A stretch of 64,000 nt of DNA from Minwuia sp048007105 (GTDB lineage: Bacteria; Pseudomonadota; Alphaproteobacteria; Minwuiales; Minwuiaceae): positions 558,001 to 622,000 of the forward strand of contig NZ_CP180352.1 of assembly GCF_048007105.1 (NCBI RefSeq), written 5' to 3'. This document shows positions 45,371 to 53,757 of the stretch, in pieces. The notes below the pieces were generated by a model. The model was given only the letters and a program-made list of their open reading frames with translations, searched no databases and had not been told where the DNA came from. How positions within the stretch are numbered: position 1 is the first letter of the stretch; the number at the start of each line of letters is the position of its first letter. The translations under genes and the position numbers were made by a program.

Positions 45371-47002
45371 CTACCTCCTACCTGACGCCCCCGGGCCTGA
45401 CCCGGGGGCCTGAGGTTCATGTTTTCTCGGCCTCGCCGGGTTCCGCCCTGAGTTCCGCGGGTCAGGCCCGCAGACAGCAGGTCTTCGAGCGGTTCCCCAG
45501 TCGGCCGCCTCGGCGGTTTCCTCCGGCGGCGTCCAGCGCAGGATCGGGTTCCGGGCGGCGCGGGTCTCGTCCAGCCGCCGCCTGGGCGTGAGCACCGGGG
45601 CCTCGTCGAACATCGCCGTCTCGCCGGCCTTCGCCTTCGCCACCAGACCGCGCATGACCTCGACGAACTGGTCCAGCGTGCCCTTGGTCTCGGTCTCCGT
45701 CGGCTCGATCAGCATCGCGCCGTGAACGACCAGCGGGAAATAGACCGTCATCGGGTGATAGCCCTCGTCGATCATCGCCTTGGCCAGCCCCATCGTGTCG
45801 ACGCCGGTGCCGTCCAGCCCCTTGTCGGAGAACAGCGCCTCGTGCATGCAGTGGCCGTCGAAGGCCGGGGGCAGCACGTCCTTCAGCCCCGCCAGCACGT
45901 AGTTGGCGTTCAGCACCGAATCCTCGGCCACCTGCTTCAGCCCGTCCTTGCCATGGCTCATCATGTAGGCGAGCGCGCGGACGAACATGCCGAACTGGCC
46001 GTGGAAGCCCTTCATCCGCCCGACACGTTCCGGCCCGTCATTCTCGATCAGGTCGAAGCCGTCATCGGTCTTCACCACCGTCGGCAGAGGCGCATAGGGC
46101 GCCAGCGCCTCCGACAGGACCACCGGGCCGGAGCCCGGGCCGCCGCCGCCATGCGGCGTGGAGAAGGTCTTGTGCAGGTTGATGTGCATGGCGTCGATGC
46201 CGAGGTCGCCGGGGCGCACCTTGCCGACGATGGCGTTGAAGTTCGCGCCATCGCAGTAGAAGAACCCGCCCGCCGCATGCAGCTTCTCGGCGATCTCGAC
46301 GATATCGCTCTCGAACAGGCCGCAGGTGTTGGGGTTGGTCAGCATCAGCCCGGCGACATCGTCGCCCAGCTTCGCTTCGAAGGCCTTCAGGTCGACGCGG
46401 CCTGTCTCGTCGGCCGGGATCGGGTCGACGGTGTAGCCGCACATGGCCGCAGTCGCCGGGTTGGTCCCGTGCGCCGATTCCGGCACCAGAACCCGGCGCC
46501 GCGTTTCGCCGCGGGCGTCGAGGGCCGCACGGATCGCCATCATGCCGCAAAGCTCGCCATGCGCGCCGGCGCCCGGCGTCAGCGCCACGGCGGGCATGTT
46601 GGTCAGCTTCATCAGCCAGTCCGACAGCTCGAACATCAGCCGCAACGCGCCCTGCACCGTCGAGACCGGCTGCATCGGATGCAGATCGCCCAGACCGGCC
46701 AGCCGCGCGACCTTCTCGTTCAGCCGCGGATTGTGCTTCATGGTGCACGAACCCAGCGGATAGAGGCCGTAGTCGATGGCGTAGTTCATCCGGCTGAGGC
46801 GCACGAAGTGGCGCATCACCTGCGGCTCCGACAGACCCGGCAGGCCGATGGCGCCGCGCCGCGCCAGCCCGCCCAGGCGGCTTTCCGCCTGCGGGCCTTC
46901 CGGCAGATCGACACCGCTGCGGCCGTCGGAGTTCTGCTCGAAGATCAGCGGCTCGTCCTTGTCGAGGCCCCTGGCACCGGAAATCGTCTGCTTCTCGCTC
47001 AT
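45371..47002 (-). CDS. gcvPB: Glycine dehydrogenase (decarboxylating) subunit 2
   Basis: A 543-aa PLP subunit of the P-protein, which decarboxylates glycine and passes aminomethyl to GcvH. The PLP-lysine motif MHINLHKTFSTPHGGGGPGS is here, and LTPGAGAHGELCGMMAIRAA is typical. The last 40 or so residues (after ARNPILRWTPPEET) run into a low-conservation, repeat-containing stretch up to TAG at 45371, longer than expected for GcvPB. The original stop may have been lost. Its start overlaps gcvPA by 4 bases, so both subunits are translationally coupled. Confidence 0.94.
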   Translation of the reverse strand: MSEKQTISGARGLDKDEPLIFEQNSDGRSGVDLPEGPQAESRLGGLARRGAIGLPGLSEPQVMRHFVRLSRMNYAIDYGLYPLGSCTMKHNPRLNEKVARLAGLGDLHPMQPVSTVQGALRLMFELSDWLMKLTNMPAVALTPGAGAHGELCGMMAIRAALDARGETRRRVLVPESAHGTNPATAAMCGYTVDPIPADETGRVDLKAFEAKLGDDVAGLMLTNPNTCGLFESDIVEIAEKLHAAGGFFYCDGANFNAIVGKVRPGDLGIDAMHINLHKTFSTPHGGGGPGSGPVVLSEALAPYAPLPTVVKTDDGFDLIENDGPERVGRMKGFHGQFGMFVRALAYMMSHGKDGLKQVAEDSVLNANYVLAGLKDVLPPAFDGHCMHEALFSDKGLDGTGVDTMGLAKAMIDEGYHPMTVYFPLVVHGAMLIEPTETETKGTLDQFVEVMRGLVAKAKAGETAMFDEAPVLTPRRRLDETRAARNPILRWTPPEETAEAADWGTARRPAVCGPDPRNSGRNPARPRKHEPQAPGSGPGASGRR

Positions 47003-48345
47003 GCCAGCGCCTCCCGGAGGCCGATGGCCAGCGCCTCGACATCCTCTTCGGTCACGGTTTCGGTTGCGGCAATCATCAGCACGTTCTCCAGCGCCGCCTC
47101 GCCCGGGAACAGACGGCTGGCCGGCACACCGCCCAGGATGCCCATCTGCGCCAGCTTCTCGACGACGGGCTCCGCCGGTTTCGGCAGCTTCAGCGCAAAC
47201 TCGTTGAAGAAGGTCCCGGTCATCAGCTCCACGCCGTCCAGCTGGGTCAGCCGCCCGGCGGCATGCACCGCCGTCCGGTGGTTAAGATCGGCCAGCCCGG
47301 TCATGCCTTCCTCGCCCAGCAGGGTCAGGTGGATGCAGAAGGCCAGCGCGCAGAGCCCGGCATTGGTGCAGATGTTCGAGGTCGCCTTCTCGCGCCGGAT
47401 ATGCTGCTCGCGCGGGCTGAGCGTCAGCACGTAGGAGCGGCGGCCGTCGGCGTCGACGGTCTCGCCGGCCAGGCGGCCGGGCATCTGGCGCACGAATTTC
47501 TGACGGCAGGCGAACAGGCCGACATGCGGCCCGCCGAAGCTGAGTGGCACGCCCAGGCTCTGGCCCTCGGCCACGACGATGTCGGCGCCCATCTCGCCAG
47601 GCGGGGTCACCGCGCCCAGGCTCACGATCTCGGTGACGACGACGATCAGCAGCGCGCCCTTGGCATGCGCCGCTTCGGCCAGTTCGGACAGATCCTTCAG
47701 CTCACCGAAGACGTCCGGATTCTGAACCACGACCGCGGCGGTCCGGTCGTCGATGGCGTCGGCCAGATTGCCGTGACCGCCGACAGCCGGGTCGCGGACC
47801 TCGGTCTCGAAGTCGGTGAAGCGCGTCAGGTTCAGCGTCGCGTCGCGGTAGTGCGGGTGCAGGCGGCCCGACAGGATCGCCTTCGGCCGCCGGGTGACGC
47901 GATGCGCCATCAGCACGGCCTCGGCGCAGGCGGTCGCGCCGTCATACATGGAGGCGTTGGCGACCTCCATGCCGGTCAGCAGCGCCACCTGGGTCTGGAA
48001 CTCGAAGAGATACTGCAGCGTGCCCTGGCTGATCTCGGGCTGATAGGGCGTGTAGCTGGTCAGGAACTCGGAGCGCTGGATCAGATGGTCGACCGTCGCC
48101 GGAATGTGGTGCCGGTAGGCGCCGGCGCCGACAAAGCACGGGGCCGTCGACGGCGACAGGTTCTCGCGCGCCATCTTCTGGAAGTGCCGCTCGACCGCGA
48201 TCTCGCTCATGTGGTCGGGCAGGCCCTCGACGGGCCCGTTCAGCACCGCGGCCGGTACGTCGTCGAACAGCTCGTCCACAGAGCCGACGCCGATCGTCTT
48301 CAGCATCGCCGCCCGGTTTTCGGGTGTCTGGGGCAGATACCTCAT
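46999..48345 (-). CDS. gcvPA: Glycine dehydrogenase (decarboxylating) subunit 1
   Basis: A 448-aa subunit that pairs with GcvPB. RYLPQTPENRAAMLKTIGVG at the start, SFLGAG-type segment FVGAGAYRHHIPATVDHLIQ, and YTPYQPEISQGTLQYLFEFQ are diagnostic. Like other GcvPA proteins it lacks the PLP lysine. Many proteobacteria have one fused GcvP of about 950 aa; here it is split. It overlaps gcvH by 4 bases upstream and gcvPB by 4 bases downstream. Confidence 0.95.
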   Translation of the reverse strand: MRYLPQTPENRAAMLKTIGVGSVDELFDDVPAAVLNGPVEGLPDHMSEIAVERHFQKMARENLSPSTAPCFVGAGAYRHHIPATVDHLIQRSEFLTSYTPYQPEISQGTLQYLFEFQTQVALLTGMEVANASMYDGATACAEAVLMAHRVTRRPKAILSGRLHPHYRDATLNLTRFTDFETEVRDPAVGGHGNLADAIDDRTAAVVVQNPDVFGELKDLSELAEAAHAKGALLIVVVTEIVSLGAVTPPGEMGADIVVAEGQSLGVPLSFGGPHVGLFACRQKFVRQMPGRLAGETVDADGRRSYVLTLSPREQHIRREKATSNICTNAGLCALAFCIHLTLLGEEGMTGLADLNHRTAVHAAGRLTQLDGVELMTGTFFNEFALKLPKPAEPVVEKLAQMGILGGVPASRLFPGEAALENVLMIAATETVTEEDVEALAIGLREALA

Positions 48346-48722
48346 TGGTCGAGCGCCTCCACGAAGTGCTCATAGGCCTCGCGGTCCATCAGACCGTCCA
48401 GCTCGGCGCGGTCGTCCAGCTTCATGCGGTAGAACCAGCCGTCACCCTCTGCGCTCTCGTTCACCAGCGCCGGATTGGCGTCCAGCTCGTCATTGCGCGC
48501 GGTGACCTCGCCACTGGCCGGGGCGTAGACCTCGCTGGCCGCCTTCACGCTTTCGACCACCGCGGCTTCCTTGCCCCTGGTCAGCTTCGCGCCGGGATCG
48601 GGAAGCTCGACATAGACGACGTCGCCCAACTGGTCCTGGGCATAATTGCTGATGCCCACGGTCGCCTCGTCGCCGTCCATGACGATCCATTCGTGGTCCT
48701 TGGTGAACTTGATATCGGCCAT
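48342..48722 (-). CDS. gcvH: Glycine cleavage system H protein
   Basis: A 126-aa lipoyl carrier that shuttles the aminomethyl group between P, T and L proteins. The lipoylation lysine is in VVESVKAASEVYAPASGEVT. The N-terminus KFTKDHEWIVMDGDEATVGI and the C-terminal helix match the family. It is 19 bases downstream of gcvT and overlaps gcvPA. Confidence 0.96.
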   Translation of the reverse strand: MADIKFTKDHEWIVMDGDEATVGISNYAQDQLGDVVYVELPDPGAKLTRGKEAAVVESVKAASEVYAPASGEVTARNDELDANPALVNESAEGDGWFYRMKLDDRAELDGLMDREAYEHFVEALDQ

Positions 48723-48741
48723 TCTCAGGGTCTCCTGCGGT

Positions 48742-49839
48742 TCAGCGCTTGTAGGTCTGTTGGACGAAGGGAAGCTCGGCGACGGTCATGGGCAGCGCCT
48801 TGCCGCGCTGCATCGCCTGGATGGCGGTGCCAGGGGTCTGGAAGCCGTCGGCGACATAGCCCATGGCGACCGGATGGCCCGCCGTGGGGCCGAAGCCGCC
48901 GGAGGTGACGACGCCGATCGGATTGCCGTCGGCATCGGCAAGCTCGGCGCCCTCGCGCACCGGCGCCCGGCCCTCGGGCATCAGGCCGACGCGGTACCGC
49001 GACGGTCCGTCCGACAGTTCCTTCAGAATGCGTTCCGCGCCGGGAAAGCCGCCATTCTCGCGGCGGCGCTTCTGCATCGCCCAGACGAGACCGGCCTCGA
49101 CCGGCGATGTCGTGGTGTCGATGTCATGGCCGTAGAGACAGAGCCCGGCCTCCAGCCGGAGCGAGTCGCGCGCACCCAGACCGATTGGTTTGACCCGCTC
49201 GTCGGCAAGCAGCTTTCGCGCGAGGGCCTCGGCCCGGTCCGTGGGCACGGAGATCTCGAAGCCGTCCTCACCGGTATAGCCCGAGCGGGAGACCCAGAGG
49301 TCCGTGCCGTCCCAGTCGAAGCCGGCGGCGTCCATGAATTTCATCCCGGCGACCCCCGGCACGAGGGCGGCCAACGCTGTCTCGGCCTCCGGCCCCTGCA
49401 GGGCCAGCAGCGCGCGGTCGTCGAGGGTCGTCAGCCTGACGCCGGCCGGCAGGTTCGCGCGGATGTGGGCAATGTCGCCTTCCTTGCAGGCGGCGTTGAC
49501 CACCAGCAGCAGGTCGTTCTCGCGCCGGGTCACCATCAGGTCGTCGATGATGCCGCCATCGGCGTTCAGCAGCATGGTGTAGCGCTGCCTTCCGGGCTTC
49601 AGTTCCCGCATGTTGGACGGCACCAGCGCTTCCAGCGCCTCGTCCGCCCCGTCACCTTCAAGCACCGCCTGGCCCATGTGGGACACGTCGAACAAGCCGG
49701 CCTTCGTCCGCGTGTGGGTGTGCTCGGCCATGATGCCCTCGAACTGGACGGGCATGTCGTAGCCGGCGAAATCGACCATGCGCGCGCCGAGTTCCCGGTG
49801 CAGCGCGTTCAAGGGGGTGGTCAGGCTGGATCCGGTCAT
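48742..49839 (-). CDS. gcvT: Aminomethyltransferase (T protein)
   Basis: A 365-aa folate-dependent enzyme that releases ammonia and makes methylenetetrahydrofolate from aminomethyl-GcvH. MVDFAGYDMPVQFEGIMAEH with the catalytic Asp region, LFDVSHMGQ, and SRSGYTGEDGFEISV are characteristic. An ATG at 49839 is preferred; a TTG-started version reaches 49875. It is first in the gcv operon, about 70 bases downstream of the tandem glycine riboswitch. Confidence 0.96.
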   Translation of the reverse strand: MTGSSLTTPLNALHRELGARMVDFAGYDMPVQFEGIMAEHTHTRTKAGLFDVSHMGQAVLEGDGADEALEALVPSNMRELKPGRQRYTMLLNADGGIIDDLMVTRRENDLLLVVNAACKEGDIAHIRANLPAGVRLTTLDDRALLALQGPEAETALAALVPGVAGMKFMDAAGFDWDGTDLWVSRSGYTGEDGFEISVPTDRAEALARKLLADERVKPIGLGARDSLRLEAGLCLYGHDIDTTTSPVEAGLVWAMQKRRRENGGFPGAERILKELSDGPSRYRVGLMPEGRAPVREGAELADADGNPIGVVTSGGFGPTAGHPVAMGYVADGFQTPGTAIQAMQRGKALPMTVAELPFVQQTYKR

Positions 49840-49911
49840 CGGGCTCTCTGGTCCTCGGGCGTCGGCGACAGTCAAGAAGGGCGCCCGCAGCCCGGAACGG
49901 GATACGTTCGC

Positions 49912-50106
49912 GCCCCCTCTGTCGCGGGACCTGAGAGATTACGCCCGGCCCGCCATGCGGATCCGCGGCCTTACCCCTTCGGTGAGGCGGCGGTTTCCCG
50001 CCGGCCTGCTTTCCAGAGGTCCGTCCGTCAGCGGTCCTTCTGCCTGAGAGTTTCCGGGGCGGTTGCTCCTTCGGCGCCGGCGTGTCGGGTGCCGGTCTCT
50101 CCCACT
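49912..50106 (-). promoter_or_regulatory. Tandem glycine riboswitch (gcvT element)
   Basis: Read on the minus strand, the region starts with GGGAGAGACC near 50105 and runs through the first aptamer core (GCCGAAGGAGCAACCGC, then ACTCTCAGGCA and AAGGACCG). After a short linker with GGAAAG it shows the second aptamer core (CCGAAGGGGTAAG, then AATCTCTCAGGTCCC and GACAGAGGGG). This two-aptamer layout is the classic glycine riboswitch, which usually turns gcv expression on when glycine is bound. It sits directly upstream of gcvT in the sense orientation. Confidence 0.94.
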
Positions 50107-50283
50107 GACGTCTTTCGGACGCCCGAAGCTTAGACCGATTCCACGGGGCCGGAAAGTGTCGCTGAGTGACAAAATCATGACGCATCGGCGATCCGGGGCT
50201 TGCGGAACGCCGCAAGGCTTGAAACGATTTTCTCCCGGAACCGCATCCGGAAGAGAAACGATAAGCAGGGGAGGAGCGGAACC

Positions 50284-52305
50284 ATGGCAAACGGCAAGGC
50301 CGACGGCCCCAGAAACATCGCGCTGGTCGGACCCTATCTCAGCGGCAAGACGACGCTGCTGGAAAGCATCCTGTTCGCGACCGGCGCGATCGACCGCAAG
50401 GGCAGCGTTACCCAGGGCAACACGGTCGGCGACAGCAGCGCCGAGGCGCGCGAGCGGCAGATGTCGACCGAGATCAACGCGGCGACGACCGAGTTTCTGG
50501 GCGACGAGTTCACCTTTCTCGACTGCCCCGGCTCCATCGAGCTGATCCAGGAGACCGCCAATGCGCTGGCCGGCGTGGACGCCGCGGTGGTGGTGGCCGA
50601 GGCCGATCCGGCCAAGGCGACAGCGCTGCAGCCCTGGCTGAAGCTGCTGGACGATTTCGACCTGCCGCGCTTCATCTTCGTCAACAAGGTCGACCGCGCC
50701 GCCGGCGAGGTGCAGGCCGTGATCGACGCCCTGCAGGCGGTCTCCACGACGCCGCTGATCCTGCGCCAGTTGCCCATCGTCAAGGACGAGATCATCACCG
50801 GCTATGTCGATCTGGCCCAGGGCCGGAGCTACGTCTACCGGGAAACCGGGCCGTCGGAACGGATCGAGGCCGACGGCGATGTCGCCGACGCGCTGGGCGA
50901 GGCCCGCTTCGCCATGCTGGAGCAGCTTGCCGATTTCGACGATCACCTGATGGAAGAATTGCTGGAGGAGGTCGAGCCCGACCGCGAGGAGATCTTCAAG
51001 GACCTGACCGAGAACCTGCAGTCCGGCAACATCGTCTCGGTGCTGATGGGCGCGGCGGAACGCGACAACGGCGTGCAGCGGCTGTTGAAGGCGCTGCGCC
51101 ACGAGACGCCCGGACATGACGCAGCCGCCGAACGGGCCGGCGCGGATGCAGGCTCCGGCGACACGGTCGCGCAGGTGCTGAAGACCTACCACACCCAGCA
51201 TGGCGGCAAGCTCTCGCTGTCCCGGATCTGGTCCGGCTCGGTGAAGGAGGGCGACGTGCTGAACGGCGAGCGCGTCGGCTCGCTCTCGCGCATGCACGGC
51301 CACGACACGAAGAAGACGGCCAGCGCATCGGCCGGCCAGATCGCCGTCTTCGGCCGCATGGAAGGCGTGAACACCGGCGACGTCCTGTCGTCCGGCACTG
51401 CGGTCGAGTTGCGCAAGACGCCCGTCTTCCCGCCGGTCTTCGCGCAGGCCGTCAACGTGCCCAACCGCAATGACGAGGTGAAGCTGTCCGGCGCGCTGGC
51501 CAAGCTGCGCGAGGAAGACCCGTCGGTCACCGTCGAGCACGACCCCGTCACCCACCAGATGCTGCTCTGGGGACAGGGCGACCAGCATCTGAAGATCGCG
51601 GCGGCGCGGTTGAAGTCGAAATACGGCGTCGAGGTCACGCTGGAGAAGCCGCGCGTGCCCTACAAGGAGGCGATCCGCAAGGGCGTCACCCAGCATGCGC
51701 GTCACAAGAAGCAGTCCGGCGGCCACGGCCAGTTCGGCGACGTGACCATCGAGATCAAGCCGTTGCCGCGCGGATCGGGCTTCCAGTTCTCCGACACCAT
51801 CACCGGCGGCGTCGTGCCGAAGAACTACATCCCGGCAGTCGAGTCGGGCGTGAAGGAGTTCCTCGACAAGGGACCGCTCGGCTTCCCCGTGGTCGACCTC
51901 GCGGTCGTCCTCACCGACGGCAAGTACCACAATGTCGACAGCTCGGAGCAGGCCTTCAAGACGGCGGGCCGCATGGCCATGGCCGAGGGTCTGCCGCAAT
52001 GCGATCCGGTGCTGCTGGAGCCGATCCTGGACGTCCGGATCATGGCGCCCAGCGAATACACCGCCTCGATCAACAATCTGATCAGCGGCCGGCGCGGCCA
52101 GATCCTGGGCTTCGACGCCCGCGCGGGCTGGCCGGGCTGGGACCAGGTCTCCGCCCACCTGCCGCAGTCGGAAGCCGGCGACCTGATCGTCGAGCTCCGC
52201 TCGTTGACGCAGGGCGTCGGCACCTTCACCTTCGCCTTCGAACGGCTGCAGGAACTGACCGGCCGCGCCGCGGACCAGGCAATCGAGATGGCCGCCGCGG
52301 AATAG
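50284..52305 (+). CDS. EF-G-like translational GTPase paralogue
   Basis: A 673-aa protein with the full EF-G domain series. G1 is GPYLSGKT (16-23), and G4 NKVD is present. The usual G3 DTPGH is DCPGS, so the His that activates the hydrolytic water in canonical EF-G and EF-Tu is replaced by Ser. The RGITI G2 motif is replaced by RQMSTEI. Domains II-V follow, with GGHGQFGDVTIEIKPLPRGS and LEPILDVRIMAPSEYTASIN matching EF-G domain IV/V. This is the non-canonical EF-G paralogue group of proteobacteria, whose role in translation is not settled. GGGGAGGAG precedes the ATG. It converges with the AT-rich island, 7 bases away. Confidence 0.9.
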   Translation: MANGKADGPRNIALVGPYLSGKTTLLESILFATGAIDRKGSVTQGNTVGDSSAEARERQMSTEINAATTEFLGDEFTFLDCPGSIELIQETANALAGVDAAVVVAEADPAKATALQPWLKLLDDFDLPRFIFVNKVDRAAGEVQAVIDALQAVSTTPLILRQLPIVKDEIITGYVDLAQGRSYVYRETGPSERIEADGDVADALGEARFAMLEQLADFDDHLMEELLEEVEPDREEIFKDLTENLQSGNIVSVLMGAAERDNGVQRLLKALRHETPGHDAAAERAGADAGSGDTVAQVLKTYHTQHGGKLSLSRIWSGSVKEGDVLNGERVGSLSRMHGHDTKKTASASAGQIAVFGRMEGVNTGDVLSSGTAVELRKTPVFPPVFAQAVNVPNRNDEVKLSGALAKLREEDPSVTVEHDPVTHQMLLWGQGDQHLKIAAARLKSKYGVEVTLEKPRVPYKEAIRKGVTQHARHKKQSGGHGQFGDVTIEIKPLPRGSGFQFSDTITGGVVPKNYIPAVESGVKEFLDKGPLGFPVVDLAVVLTDGKYHNVDSSEQAFKTAGRMAMAEGLPQCDPVLLEPILDVRIMAPSEYTASINNLISGRRGQILGFDARAGWPGWDQVSAHLPQSEAGDLIVELRSLTQGVGTFTFAFERLQELTGRAADQAIEMAAAE

Positions 52306-52312
52306 GCTGACA

Positions 52313-52864
52313 CTACCTAGAATGCTCAGCAAAAACTACCAGACTGTAACGAGTGCCTTCCCGAACCATTTCCACGGAATGAAAGTTTTCAGAAATAAAT
52401 ACCACGACACCACCAACTCGAGGCACAAAAGGAGCGTCTAATCCCTCAAATCGTAGCTCTCCCCCATCAAAATTATCGTTCAAGAACACTACAGCAGTGA
52501 ATATCCGCCTTGTATCATACATATTTGAATCTTTGTGCTTTGGCAGAATAGCCCCGCTTTCATATTTTGAAATCGCGCAATTTGACCAAAATAAGTTTCG
52601 AATTCCGGTATTTTCTGCGATACTAGAAAGCATGCTCTGAAATTTATTCAAAATTCCAAAATCTTCCAGTGAATACGAACGCGAAATAAAAATATCTTCC
52701 TTGTAACTGGCTGGTTCTGCCTCCATTAAACTATTGTTGTGGTATCTTCCTGCCTCTGACTTCTGCCAATTTTCAGACTGACCCACTTCGCTCAATATAT
52801 GATCACACTCGTTTAGACTCAATAATTCATCGAAATACCAAATCCCTGGGCAAACAGCTTTCAT
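52313..52864 (-). CDS. 2-oxoglutarate/Fe(II)-dependent dioxygenase (prolyl-hydroxylase-like)
   Basis: A 183-aa oxygenase of the 2OG-FeII_Oxy/P4Hc type. The iron triad is H110 and D112 in LPKHKDSNMY and H162 in ENFHSVEMV. R172 in EGTRYSLVVF is the 2-oxoglutarate ligand. Such enzymes hydroxylate proteins, peptides or small molecules. ATG at 52864 follows the upstream stop by one base, so the two genes are coupled; a TTG nine bases earlier is the alternative. GC content is far below that of the flanking genes. It ends 7 bases from the convergent EF-G paralogue. Confidence 0.88.
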   Translation of the reverse strand: MKAVCPGIWYFDELLSLNECDHILSEVGQSENWQKSEAGRYHNNSLMEAEPASYKEDIFISRSYSLEDFGILNKFQSMLSSIAENTGIRNLFWSNCAISKYESGAILPKHKDSNMYDTRRIFTAVVFLNDNFDGGELRFEGLDAPFVPRVGGVVVFISENFHSVEMVREGTRYSLVVFAEHSR

Positions 52865-52865
52865 A

Positions 52866-53081
52866 TCAGTCAAATTTGCCTTCGTGAATTACATGAAGAC
52901 GGTCATCACTTAATTCGCCGATCGATGCAATCGTAAGCCGCTCAACCGCAGATACAGATATAGGCAAATTATTCTGCTTTACGAAGTCCTTTATCATGCT
53001 TGAAAGTCTATCGCTGAGCTCGGGATTACAACGCAAATGCGCCCGAATTAATGTCGCCTCAAAACGTGAGTTATCTAGCAT
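52866..53081 (-). CDS. 71-aa protein resembling an NHLP-type leader domain
   Basis: A small acidic-helical protein. RFEATLIRAHLRCNPELSDR LSSMIKDFVKQNNLPISVSA is reminiscent of the nitrile-hydratase-like leader peptide (NHLP) fold seen in some RiPP precursors: an initial L..I..A...P.L...L helix, a second helix ending near a L-x-I turn, and a C-terminal hydrophobic strand (RLHVIHEG). The similarity is by eye and not proven. ATG at 53081 with GAAGG upstream is preferred over the GTG at 53096. It lies between a membrane protein and a 2OG-Fe(II) dioxygenase in a tight operon, so it could be their substrate or partner. Function otherwise unknown. Confidence 0.6.
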   Translation of the reverse strand: MLDNSRFEATLIRAHLRCNPELSDRLSSMIKDFVKQNNLPISVSAVERLTIASIGELSDDRLHVIHEGKFD

Positions 53082-53092
53082 CTTGTAATCCT

Positions 53093-53740
53093 TCACTCCT
53101 TAGCAGCTTCGCGCAAACTACGATGTCGCTTTCGCATTTCAAACAGCGGATACCAAACCAATCCGAGTACCAACGCACAAATAGAAAAGAACGCTGAGAC
53201 TAGACTCCAGGTTCCCCCATTTCCAGCCACCTGGCCAAGTGTCTCGGCGTTGTCGTCGCGGTAAATAAAATACAAACATCCAAACACTAAAGCACTAGCA
53301 AACATTTTGAGCATCGTATTTTGCATACCTTCAATCTTATCTTTTGATAAGGCCTTGCAATCGTTGGCAATCACCAAGGTCTTAACCAAGGGCTCCTTGG
53401 ATACCACTCCAGCTGATACTCGTATACCGCAGGGCTGCGCGACTTGCCCCTCCTCCGCAGCCCGTACACCGCTCTCCTTAACCGCCCCCGCGTCAACGGT
53501 CATGCCGTACATAACAAGTATTTTGGTTTTTAGGCGGTCAACAAGATGCTCCAACTCATCAACTTCGACAATCTTTTCGAAAAAATACGACAGCAAATAA
53601 ATAAAGATAATTGCTGAAAGAACGGCAGCAGCCACCTTTGCCTCAGCGCCTTCATTAAATTCCGCCATTATGATCCCAGCGACTGCTGGCGTTGCAATCG
53701 AAGCGAATATCCCCAAAATCATTAACAGATGGTTTCGCAT
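53093..53740 (-). CDS. Unknown membrane protein with four predicted helices
   Basis: A 215-aa inner-membrane protein of no family I recognise. Hydrophobic segments lie at about 5-25, 36-55, 143-160 and 178-200. Between helices 2 and 3 sits a soluble stretch of about 85 residues (LEHLVDRLKTKILVMYGMTV, then ESGVRAAEEGQV). GGAGG precedes the ATG at 53740, 17 bases after the stop of the symporter-like gene; the longer open frame to 53836 overlaps that gene and is not used. Low GC like its neighbours. It may assist the transporter or the modifying enzyme. Confidence 0.7.
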   Translation of the reverse strand: MRNHLLMILGIFASIATPAVAGIIMAEFNEGAEAKVAAAVLSAIIFIYLLSYFFEKIVEVDELEHLVDRLKTKILVMYGMTVDAGAVKESGVRAAEEGQVAQPCGIRVSAGVVSKEPLVKTLVIANDCKALSKDKIEGMQNTMLKMFASALVFGCLYFIYRDDNAETLGQVAGNGGTWSLVSAFFSICALVLGLVWYPLFEMRKRHRSLREAAKE

Positions 53741-53757
53741 TCTCACCCTCCCCAAGC

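Noticed and set aside
49939..52332. Minus-strand frame of 797 codons
   Set aside because: Antisense of the EF-G paralogue and of the riboswitch; no domain is present on this strand.
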